This document shows, piece after piece, positions 54,806 to 64,000 of a stretch of 64,000 nucleotides of DNA. Both the position numbers and the translations under genes were made by a program. The notes under the pieces are model-generated. The model was not told the origin of the DNA. It saw only the letters and a list, made by a program, of their open reading frames with translations, and searched no databases. This DNA comes from Cryptomeria japonica (taxonomy: Eukaryota; Streptophyta; Pinopsida; Cupressales; Cupressaceae): the NCBI RefSeq assembly GCF_030272615.1, contig NC_081409.1, positions 238,293,832 through 238,357,831 on the forward strand. Direction: 5' to 3'. The first letter of the stretch is position 1. Every line of letters begins with the position of its first letter.

Positions 54806-56354
54806 TGATAGTTATGATACTTAATGTAAAGTACAGATGCCAATAGCTAACAAGATGAGGGCAGGGGGGGGTGAATCATACAAACTTAATCTTCCATAAT
54901 ATCAACAGATTCAACCTTGGTAACTTATACTTCAGCAAAATAACCAAAACTGCTAAACATGCAAACTCATAAACACATAATCATCATAACACTCATAACA
55001 CCAGGTTTAACGTGGAAACCCAAATAGGGAAAAACCACTATGGGATTTCAGACCCACTAAGAAATATACTCTTCGAGAGTATGCTTGGTTAAAAGCAAAT
55101 CCTGTTAAAGATTACAAACACATTGCTAGATGTGACCCGGTTAAGGGATTTCCCTCAGATCTGTTAGGATCTTCACTTTGTTAGAAGTGACCTTGTTAAA
55201 GGATTTCAAACACTCATTTAGAATGTTACCTTGCTAGAGGGTTTACAAATAAGACTGTTAAGTCCACTCGGTTAAGAGATTTTCTGTCACTTTACAAAAT
55301 AACAGTAATAAAAATCTATCTGCAACTTCACATCTAAAATGTTAAAGCAGATTCTTATTTGCTCAAAACAATCTAGTCATAAGACTTATCTTGTCCCTCT
55401 GCTTGGCTCTCTACTTTGTTTATTCAAACAGGTCTTCAAGCTTCTGTGCTCGGTAATCACTATGTAGCATCCCATGTGCATACACTTGCCCGGATACATT
55501 GTTTATCAACAATTCCTTATTTATAAACAATTGCTAACCACTTAATCTCCTTGATCACATATCCCATGATCAGTCTTAGCCATCAAATATTCAAACTTGA
55601 CCAGGTTCAATGTATCCTTTTGATTTGAAAACGTTTTACCTTGCCTCGGGACTTGCAGTCCTTTCTTGGAACTTGCACAAGGTTATTGCGGTTCAATCTG
55701 CACTGTAGATCTTCCTGCTGATTTTCCTTTGCCATAGATCCTTAACAAACTTCATGCACGACATACCAATCATTTATACATCTCCAACTAATCATTGTCC
55801 TTCATTAAATAATGCTTTTATCCATCCAATGCGCACAGTCATAACTCGGTTGCAACTCGGTAAATACTAAACTTTACTCGGTAGACATTTCGCCTTCATT
55901 AACCGATATCGATAACCTTAGGGTTTACCGACTAGGTTCCTTAGGGTTTACCAACTAGGTTCTTTGCTCGGTGACATAGTATAGTATTAACTTTACAATC
56001 AACAAAATATGTAGGATATCAAAACAATCTAAAATATCATGACCTCATCATTGTCTAACTCGGTAATAGTTGCCCATTGAATAACTTATTCCTCCTCTTA
56101 TTCATCACATTCTTTCTGTGTCTTTTACCGACATCTTAATTCTCTTCTAATCAATCTTCTCAAGGTATGGCAACATCATACTGAATCAAATAATCAATTT
56201 CTTGACATCAATGACAAAATAATGTTATAAAGATAGTTATCATCCTTCTTCAGTTATATCAATAATCTCCAACAACCTTCTCAATATCCTTAATGAATAT
56301 CAACAATCTCCTGATATTGAAATGCCAACAATCTTTCTTACTGTAATGCCAACA
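54806..56354 (-). repeat. Copia A 5' LTR
   Basis: 1549 bp, matching 41792-43318. The 22-bp length difference is largely explained by a local duplication of GGTTTACC(A/G)ACTAGGTTC near 55920-55960. Confidence 0.95.
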
Positions 56355-56595
56355 CACTCATGTGGAACTTGGAGAGGAGAGGAACAAGGGAGGAGAAACT
56401 ATGAGCATCTTGATTAGCATTTGGAGGAGTATAGTTTATCTATTTTATGTTTGTATGCTTTCTATTTCATGCTTAATATCTCTCTTGATATGCCTGTTTA
56501 GGATAATCTTTTTTTGTTAACACTAACTATTGTTTCTTGTGCTCTTGTATGTGTTGCCATCAAACAAATTTTCTAATCTTTTTTGTAGAGAATCA
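56355..56595 (+). repeat. Gypsy 2 5' LTR, right part
   Basis: Begins with the CACTC target repeat of Copia A and ends GAATCA just before the primer-site candidate. Confidence 0.6.
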
Positions 56596-56597
56596 TT

Positions 56598-56616
56598 TGG
56601 TGAACCCGACGTGAAT
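56598..56616 (+). other. Gypsy 2 primer-binding site candidate
   Basis: TGGTGAACCCGACGTGAAT, two bases after the LTR end. It starts with TGG, as tRNA-complementary sites do, but I cannot name the tRNA. Confidence 0.55.
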
Positions 56617-59204
56617 CCAATACAAGATTTCTCTACAAAACTACTTTTTTTGTTTAAATTGCCACACAGGTTGTGCTTTAGCGCTTTCATGTTAAATAAC
56701 GCTTCTTTGTTTACGCAGAGTGGCGCTATTGTAATAGAGAGTTGTAATTTTTTTTATTGTAACCAAAACTCAAAACCTAGGTTGTAGAAGGCCACCAATA
56801 CCTCATTTTTATTTTTATTTTTTGGACTAACTGTTTGTTTGTTTATGTAGGATTGGAGGAGTTAGATTAGAAAGCATTGAATTCTTTTTGTCACTTTGTT
56901 TTCAAAGTTGGATTAAAATGAATTCATTGTCTCTTTTGGCTTAAAAATTGAACCTCACATTTTCATTTTGGATCATAAAAAGAATCACATCTTTAGTTTT
57001 GGTTTGTAAAAAGAACCCCACTTGCAAATTAAAAAGAACCACAAACTTCAAAGTTTATTTGTAACTTAGGAACAATCTTTATTTTGGTGCTTAAAATCAA
57101 CAACACAACTTTCATTTCTTGCATCAACTTAAGGAAATTCACAATCAACATTTCATTTTGAGGCCAACTAAAAAGGACAAGCCATTTTTTTTCTTCAAAG
57201 TTCAAAAGCGATTTTTCTTCAAACAAAAACATGTTTTTCAATTCAGTTGACCAGGATTTCAAGTTCCTAGTTTACAACACATTTTGCCTTTGAAAGTTAA
57301 AAAGAACGCCATGATTGTTGGAGCAACATCTCCAAATAGTTAGATCACATTGCAATGAAAATCAGTTAAAAAAACAAGTGTCTTTTGTATTTGGTACACT
57401 TGTGCAAAAAAAAGTTTGTCAAGTGGTCCTACTTCTAACACACACTATCCTCTCCCTTGGCTTTCATGGTCCTAGGTGCAAGAGAAAAGTGTTAGTAACA
57501 CTCAAATTTTATATTTTTAAGAGAGGCCTGCCAAGAGACACATCACTCTTGGGAATGACCTCGCGCGGTAAATCCTTCGAGCTGCTATAGAAATCAGGTG
57601 AGAGCGAAAGTTGTAGTCTTGGGTATAACGGTTCCTACAGTGTAACTTGACAAAAGGACAAATGGGCCCCACCACAAGTTACAAGACTCTTAAGCGAGTC
57701 ACTGCGGAATGAACTTATGTCCAAAAACATCAAAAATTACTGAACATCTTTAAGTAGTAGCCCACCCGTTCTATTGATTGAGGATATTTGTAATAAATTC
57801 AGTGCAAGAGCATAGAAGGTTTTGCTCCCAAGATACTCACCATACATATTTCCTTGAGTAGAAACATAGCTTTTTGAAAGGTTACTTGTAGCCCGATAAA
57901 AGTGGTGACTCCCCCATCATAGGGATCATTTATTTGTTATGCTTGCTTAAGACTTAGTATATCACATTCTTACCTCCCACGACGGGATTCATAAGGTATG
58001 TAGTACCAAAGTCGAAGAAATATCAAGATGTGGGCTAAAATTATCACAACTGGCAATTTGACCTTAGGGATAAAGAGTGTTTGAAGTGTTTTTCATTTTT
58101 GAGTCAAGACCAGTGCAAATTGAGCCAACTTCAGGCTTTGGGAAACACCTAAAATACATTTGAAAGAAAGGGTCATAAAAAGTTCAAAAGATTGGGTTGA
58201 TCTAGACCCATACTTACTTGTGCCTTTTGAGGCAACATTCTTGTGTTTGTGTGCTTGCTTTATTTTCTTGTCAAAGAAACATCATAAAAACCAAAATCCA
58301 AAACAAGTATTCCTCCAACACAAACATTTTCAAGAACAAAAGATCAAAAACGAAGAGCAACAACAAAAGTGTCGAATTATATGACCATTCTTCACATCTT
58401 GAGAAAGAAGAATCTTTATCAACACATCAACTTGAAGAAAAGACCATTGAGCTCAAAGGCTCTTATCAAAAGGAGGAAATTCTTCTATCTTAATAGACAA
58501 ATCTTTGTCTCTCATAGAACCTTCTTACGTCACATGCATCTTTACCTTCAAGGGAAATCAAACGAATTTGATCAACAGTCATTAAACCGCAGAGTTTTCA
58601 TGCAATAACGAGTTTTGAGTTATCATAAGAACAAAGGAGACAAAATCAATCTTGACTTCTTTCTAGATATTTCTATCACATATAACGTAGCTCGGGAAGA
58701 ACCACCAACTCCCGAAAGAGAAGAAGAAGAATTTGTCCCATATGTGAAACAAAGCTTTTATTGAAGTTCACATTTCATCCATTATCATATCCATATCTCA
58801 TCAAATCCATTCCAACTCTCAAAACATCAAAAGGTTTTTTTTTTGTCCTAAGTTCTATTTCAATATTGTTTGAATCAAACACAATACATCACTTTTTAGA
58901 GTGTCTCTACATCTAGGATAAACTCATCCTAAGAGGCATTTGTATGCAGGTTAAAGCTAGTCTATGAGTGCAATCCTCTCATTACTAGGTAGTTGAGTCT
59001 ATAATATATCTTAGATTTCTCTAAACCTTATCACATCAAACTTTGTCAATCAAACACAACAAGCAATTCAAGAAAGAGCTTTGGTACCATCTACCTTTAG
59101 TGCTAGAGATTCATATGCGAAACACTTCACCAAACATCAATCTTTCATTTCATCACCAACTCATCATCATTTTCATCAAACTTCAACAAAAACTTATAAA
59201 CAAA
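56617..59204 (+). other. Gypsy 2 leader, no recognised gene
   Basis: About 2.6 kb between primer site and gag. The short open frames (for example 57315-57590 and 58218-58493) match nothing recognised. The final 300 bases contain repeated CATCA and TTTCATC words. Long leaders are known in Tat/Ogre-type elements. Confidence 0.5.
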
Positions 59205-61124
59205 ATGGCTCATACCAGATCAAGATCTAGACAACAAGAAATTGAAGAGGAAGAGGAAGAAAATATCAATGAGTTCCAAGAAGCCCTAGGAGGAAATATA
59301 AATGATGAAAATCTAGGCACTGCTACTCCGGCAGCAATAGAAAGGGCACAACACAACCCTCTCTTTAATAGACTTTTTGATGAAATACTCAAGAGCAACA
59401 CCGATGCTCACTTTTTAAGACTTGCTCAAGAGGGGGCTAAACTACCCTCTGACTTTGATGTTGCAGAACTAAGACAAGCATCAGAATGCCAAAGTCGTAA
59501 TGACGATGAAAGAGGTTGAGAACATATTAGATACAACCTTCATCAAGGTAATCCCCCACCTCCTCCTCCTCCAAATGAAATAGAAATGTTGCGGCAATAA
59601 GTTGAGAATCTTGCCCAACAACTTCATAGTGGTGTGAAAACTAATCAGTTTTTACTTAATGACATTTGTCCCTATCCCTTTGATAGGAATCTTCATATGC
59701 CACCTTTTTCGCGAGGGTTTGAAACACCCAAGTTTGAAAAGTACTGAGGAAAAGGAGATCCTCGTGATCATGTTAGATAATTCCATTCAACTTTCCTCAA
59801 AGTGGCATACGAGGATACATACCTAATGCAACTTTTTCCCCAAAGCTTGGGAGGAACAACCACATCATGGCTTTCCCGATTACTAGGTGGCATTAGGACA
59901 TTTGAAGAACTCATCCAGAAATTCCTGGCACATTACTCACACAACATTGAACGTGATATCACAATGGCTGATCTATGTAACACTAAACAAAAACCAGGTG
60001 AGCTATTTTCAGTCTTTTTGCAACAATGACGTCAAATGTCTAGCAGACGTTCTCTTCAGTTACCTGAACAAGAACTAGTGGAAATATTTATTTCCAACTT
60101 AAATGATGAAATGGAATTTCACCTAGACGTAAAAGACACAGACTCTTTCAATGACATGATCACAAAAGGCTTAAAATGTGAGTGAGCTCTTATCAAAAAA
60201 GGGCTTATCAAAATATATAATGAACCAAAGGATAACCCTCACCCACGCTTCAATAGTGACAAGCCTAACTTCTGGAACAAAAACAAAAACATCATCAACG
60301 ACGGGGTTGTGGATGCAAGAACTATCAAAAGTGCACAACCTGTGGTTCGATTTGCAAGGCAGAACCCCCCACCCAAGAATAACACAGTTGCTCCTCCAAA
60401 TCAAGGCCACAACACATCTCAAGAGGAACCCAGACTATGTTAACAAAATTTTAAACCAAAACAAACATACACTCCCTTAGGGGAACCCATCGAAACAGCG
60501 TTACATCAGTTGGTTTCTCAAAATTTGGTGACCTTGCCCAAAACATCAAATTATGAACATCAAGTCAAACCTTCATGGTGGAGGGACATTGAACATTGCG
60601 ATTTCCATCAAGGGAAAGGAAATAAGACAAGCAATTGTCACAGATTGAAGGATCTTATTCAGGATCTTATTGACAGGGGTGAAATCAAAATCGAAGGACA
60701 TGACCCAAAGACAAAAAACAATGATCATCTCATGTTTAAAAATCCACTTCCATCACAAGATCAAAGGGGTCCTTCCATTTCAGGGTGAAACATAGATACC
60801 ACTAATTATATGCAAGCCGTGTATAATTACACTGTGAATCACCTATATGATGCCAGTGAACAAATTGCAACTATTACCATAAAAAATACCAGCTCCACTT
60901 GCCATGTTGTTACATGTCGCGGAAAGATTACCATAAAAGAAGCTCCATAAGGTACCCCATCTATCCCAAAGTAGTATAACCTTGTGGAATAGTTAGACAA
61001 AATACCTGCACTGATATCTATCTTAGAGCTATTGCACCTATCTCCATCCCATAAAAAAATCTTGGATCAAGCTCTCCAAGAGGCGTTAGTCCCTGCAAAC
61101 CTAAATACAGATTAGTTCCAAGCT
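59205..61124 (+). pseudogene. Gypsy 2 gag
   Basis: ATG at 59205 (MAHTRSRSRQQEIEEEE). The N-terminus is acidic and a Pro-rich NPPPPPP stretch follows. The capsid part reads FETPKFEKY-stop-GKGDPRDHV, LFPQSLGGTTTSWLSRLLGG, FLAHYSHNIERDITM and KQKPGELFSVFLQQ, all normal for Gypsy gag. HCDFHQGKGNKTSNCHRLKDLI (60598-60663) is the CCHC-like region of Tat elements. At least ten stops interrupt it. Confidence 0.85.
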
Positions 61125-61625
61125 ATGGTTGGAAATCTAAGGTCATCACCTTGTCTCACTTTCTCTGAAAGTGACAATACATCCTTCCAGCAACCTCATA
61201 ATGCCTCACTCCATATTGAAGGATTTATCAACCAACATAGGATCAAGCGAGTCTTGATCGACAATGGAGTAGGCCTGAATATCTATATACTACAATTGGT
61301 CACAACATTGGGATATCTAATTGAATCAGTGGATCCCCGTAAGAAGATAACAATCAAAGCCTATGATGATGCAGAGCATTCATCCAAAGGGGTAGTTGTG
61401 CTACCGATCCGAGTAGGCCCAGTGGTGAAGCACATCATCTGTCAAGTTCTGGACCTTCCTCTGCCGTATAATTTGTTGTTAGGAAGACCTTGGATACACA
61501 CCATGCAAGCCGTTCCATCCACCTACCATCAATGTATCAAGTTCCCTCATAATGGTGTAGAAATTACAATCATGGGCGATGCAAATCCCTTTGCATATTG
61601 TCACAATATCAATCATCAACCATAG
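61125..61625 (+). pseudogene. Gypsy 2 protease
   Basis: The active site region reads KRVLIDNGVGLNIY (DNG for DSG, with the usual following Ser replaced by Val). KAYDDAEHSSKGVVVLPIRV and YNLLLGRPWIHTMQAVPST are the flap and C-terminal blocks typical of Tat-lineage elements. It ends with a TAG at 61623. Confidence 0.85.
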
Positions 61626-61730
61626 ATTACCATTCCCAACAACAGAGAAGCCATCTCATCCACATCATATGTAAGTCCAGCCTCTCTTTCCAGTTCAAAC
61701 ACCACTATACCCAAGCAAGAGAAGCTCAAG

Positions 61731-62750
61731 ATGAAAATAGCAGAGGAAGGTCTTGGGGAATACAATCTCAGCCAACTCTTTTGTGTTGGACAAATGCCCA
61801 CTTCTCCTAGAAGACATGGCAAACCTCAATGGTTACTTCAAATGCCACTGGACAAGCCAGCATGTATTTTGACGCCATTCATCCTTGGAAAGAGTCAAGA
61901 AGAAGAGACCAGAGATGAGGACTTAGAAAAATGGATCTATAAAGATCCCATCACCACCGATATTCTGCAAGCTAAGCTTCCCATAGATCAATATGGTAAA
62001 GGCCTTCTCATTATGCAAAGAATGGGTTATGATGGTCAGAGTGCTTTGGGACCTTGCAAGCAAGGAAGACATGAACCGCTGCAGCTGGAATTAAAGCCCA
62101 AAGATAACACAGGATTAGGCTTTCAAAAGGAGATTCTTCCCAAACTTAGATTCAAAGGAAAACCCAACAAACCTATATATCAACCTAAAAATCTAAAGAG
62201 GTCACCTTTGATTATATCAGTAGCACCACACACCATAGCAACTGCTCCATTAAGGCTAAAAATCCCAACAAAACCATCTACAACACCCTTCATCCCACCA
62301 ATCAAACCAATGATCCTATCAACAACAATAATAACATCAATAGCACCATTAGCAACAACAACTGTATTAGAACCCACAATAGTATCTACAACACCAAAAA
62401 TTTCAGCAAAAGCAACAGAATCAACACTACCAATACTTCCCGTATCGGATTCATTGATCCCCATAATCCTTCCTGTAGCACCAATCATTTCATCTACAAA
62501 GGTACATCAACCGATCACACCTGCAGTGTTTAACTCAAAGGATATCCCAGTATGGTATAGTAATCGGATACTGGAAAGTGACTCAGAGATTGACTCACAT
62601 GAGTGGGAATTTGATTCCGTCCAGCTTAATACTTTAGATGAGGAAGACACATCACTACCTCCACCCCGCAAAGACATCCCTGTTTACGGAGAAGCACAGA
62701 TAAAGACCTCTTGGGTTCCTGAGCTAGAAACTTCTTCCACATACGCCTGA
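61731..62750 (+). pseudogene. Gypsy 2 G-patch and Thr/Pro-rich linker
   Basis: This 339-codon open stretch is in the protease frame. Residues 88-131 (61992-62123) form a G-patch: YGKGLLIMQRMGYDGQ, SALGPCKQGRHEPLQ and NTGLGF carry the spaced glycines. G-patch domains bind RNA or activate helicases, and they follow protease in some retroviruses and plant Tat elements. One Gly of the usual GxGLG is Ser-Ala here. Residues 160-270 are Thr/Pro/Ile/Ala-rich repeats without other motif. Confidence 0.75.
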
Positions 62751-62841
62751 TTCTGACAGGGAGAGTGCCATCAATGACTTTCACCACAATGTCTTAACCC
62801 TCACTGACACATCTAACGAACTTAACCTAATCAATGAGGTA

Positions 62842-63204
62842 ATGCCCATTATCCATCCTGAACTCATCGAATGGAACCAACCTAATCCCCCATGTCTTGA
62901 CCATTTCCGAAATGATGAGGTGATCATTGACTTTTTGGAACTACGGGATAACATACCAAGAGAGGATCACAAAGATGGATTTGCCATTGAACTTAATAAC
63001 GCAACATACTTTGGGGAAGATGCCAAACCTTTCAGCTGCAAAAATATAACAATAAAACATGGATCTTCCAGTGAAAACCACACTGTGGCATTGTTTGATC
63101 CCACAAAAGTAAAAAGAAAGAGTGCATCCAACGGTGAAAACCTCTTTGAGGTGTCGGAGGATGAAAGGTTTGACATTCTCCCTTCTAGTACACAACAAGA
63201 ATGA
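62842..63204 (+). pseudogene. Gypsy 2 protease-RT linker
   Basis: Shifted one frame from the G-patch segment and in frame with the RT. Acidic sequence with NPPCLDHFRNDEVI and a TGA at 63202. It corresponds to the poorly conserved linker before the RT of Tat elements. Confidence 0.6.
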
Positions 63205-63240
63205 TCAACAATTCTCATCGATGAAACCAAAGAATACAAT

Positions 63241-64000
63241 GTGGGGACTCCTGAAACTCCTCACCACATACATCTGGCATCTCTTTTAATTCCAGAGGAA
63301 CATCCTAAGTTTGTTGAATTCTTCCAAAAGCATCAGAACAACTTTACATGGTCATATGCAAACATGCCTGGTCTTGATCCAGATTTAGTCATGCATCACC
63401 TCACCATAGTAGAAGGAGTCAAACTTGTCAAGAAGAAGCTTCACAAGATGCATCCTCAGATTGCAGCACTAGTCAAAGAAGAACTTAAGAAACTCCTAGA
63501 TGTTGGTTTTATTAGACCAATTGATTATGCAGATTGGATATCCAATATTGTGCCTGTCGACAAAACAAATGGGGGCATCCATATCTATACTGACTTCAGA
63601 GATTTGAACACGGCATGTCCTAAAGATGACTTCCCCCTACCAAACATTGATATAATAGTGGACCTAACAACAAGACATGCCATTCTTTCACTCATGGATG
63701 GCTTTTTAGGGTACAATCAGATAAAGATCACACCAAAGGGTCAACATAAGACAACCTTCACATGTCCATGGGGCACATACTGCTGGAATGTCATGCCTTT
63801 TGGTCTAAAGAATGCAGGAGCAACCTATAAAAGAGCAATGACCACCATCTTTCATGACATGATGCATACCATAATGGAAGATTATGTTGATGACTTATTG
63901 GCAAAATCACTAACAAGAGAAGTTCATTTATAAATATTAGAGAAAATATTTGATAGACTGGAACAATATCATGTTCGACTCGACCCAAAGAAATGTGTCT
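63241..64000 (+). pseudogene. Gypsy 2 reverse transcriptase, cut by the window end
   Basis: FTWSYANMPGLDPDLVMHHL, DWISNIVPVDKTNGGIHIY, YTDFRDLNTACPKDDFPLP, LMDGFLGYNQIKI, PFGLKNAGATYKRAM and YVDDLLAKS (the catalytic VDD box). TAA at 63931 is followed in frame by EKIFDRLEQYHVRLDPKKC, so the domain continues past the window. The GLDPD and DFRDLNTACPKDDFPLP wording is characteristic of the Tat lineage. Confidence 0.9.

Larger units (their letters stand above)
41792..56354 (-). mobile_element. Copia element A, complete with two LTRs, split by Copia B
   Basis: The LTRs at 41792-43318 and 54806-56354 are flanked by the perfect 5-bp repeat CACTC (41787-41791 and 56355-56359). The element lies on the minus strand: primer site at 54791-54803, polypurine tract at 43321-43331. 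The internal region encodes gag, protease, integrase, RT and RNase H in Copia order, with several stops. Copia B (47644-54411) is inserted in gag. Without that insert the element is about 7.8 kb. By eye the LTRs differ at about a dozen sites in the first 500 bases. Confidence 0.95.
40229..64000 (+). mobile_element. Gypsy element 2, Tat/Ogre-like, with a nested Copia in its 5' LTR; runs off the window
   Basis: The 5' LTR is split by Copia A into 40229-41791 and 56355-56595. Then come a primer-site candidate, a 2.6-kb leader, gag, protease, G-patch and RT. RT motifs (TWSYANMPGLDPD, VDDLLAKS) and LLGRPWIHTM in the protease are typical of Tat-lineage Gypsy. Many stops make it inactive. The second RNase H, integrase and 3' LTR lie beyond base 64000. 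Confidence 0.8.

Noticed and set aside
58160-58608. Short overlapping frames in the Gypsy 2 leader
   Set aside because: They are Lys/Gln/Asn-rich, short and overlapping, without motifs, as expected for non-coding leader sequence.

Overview
The window looks like intergenic DNA of a large, repeat-rich plant nuclear genome, most likely a gymnosperm (conifer). The reasons are AT-rich sequence, retroelements inserted into one another, a decayed TIR-NBS (TNL) resistance gene of the kind abundant in conifers, initiator-Met-tRNA primer sites on the Copia elements, and plant LINEs carrying RNase H. No bacterial operon, tRNA, rRNA or CRISPR array was seen. Almost every coding region is broken; the best intact frame is the 248-aa LINE-borne ORF at 20394-21140.

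Layout, left half. 1-1540 is the tail of an RTE-like LINE (minus). 2389-4362 is a TNL pseudogene whose TIR exon is split by about 0.9 kb and whose P-loop is frameshifted. 4363-14050 is a 5'-truncated L1-like LINE (copy A, minus) with ORF1, endonuclease, RT, zinc-binding region, RNase H and an additional third ORF. Its endonuclease domain is split by a 1446-bp Copia solo LTR with a perfect 5-bp target duplication. 14051-18850 holds no clear gene. 18852-21545 is a second, shorter copy of the same LINE (copy B, plus), in which the third ORF is open and ends in an AT-hook/RGG-like tail. 22171-22707 is a TA-rich microsatellite. 23004-25589 is an unrecognised multi-exon gene-like unit behind a cluster of GC-rich short repeats.

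Middle. 26511-35254 contains two head-to-head copies of an unrecognised large ORF (about 1020 codons in the fuller copy). Similarity continues into their upstream regions, which share ordered promoter-like motifs and a splice-donor-like site. 35647-39944 is a Ty3/Gypsy element with a tRNA-Arg-like primer site and a gag-protease-RNaseH-RT-RNaseH order in a single frame.

Right. 40229-64000 is another Gypsy element (Tat/Ogre-like, with a G-patch after protease), cut by the window end inside RT. Its 5' LTR is split by Copia A (41792-56354, minus, TSD CACTC). Copia A's gag is in turn split by Copia B (47644-54411, plus, TSD CTCTT/CTCGT). LTR similarity agrees with the nesting order: Copia B's LTRs are closer to each other than Copia A's. 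Copia B has one uninterrupted gag-pol frame with nine internal stops, eight TAG and one TGA, at positions where Gln (CAG) or Arg (CGA) is expected. This pattern fits deamination of methylated cytosine.

The most unusual signals are the third ORF shared by both LINE copies and the head-to-head unknown ORFs. Both lie behind similarly arranged upstream motifs.
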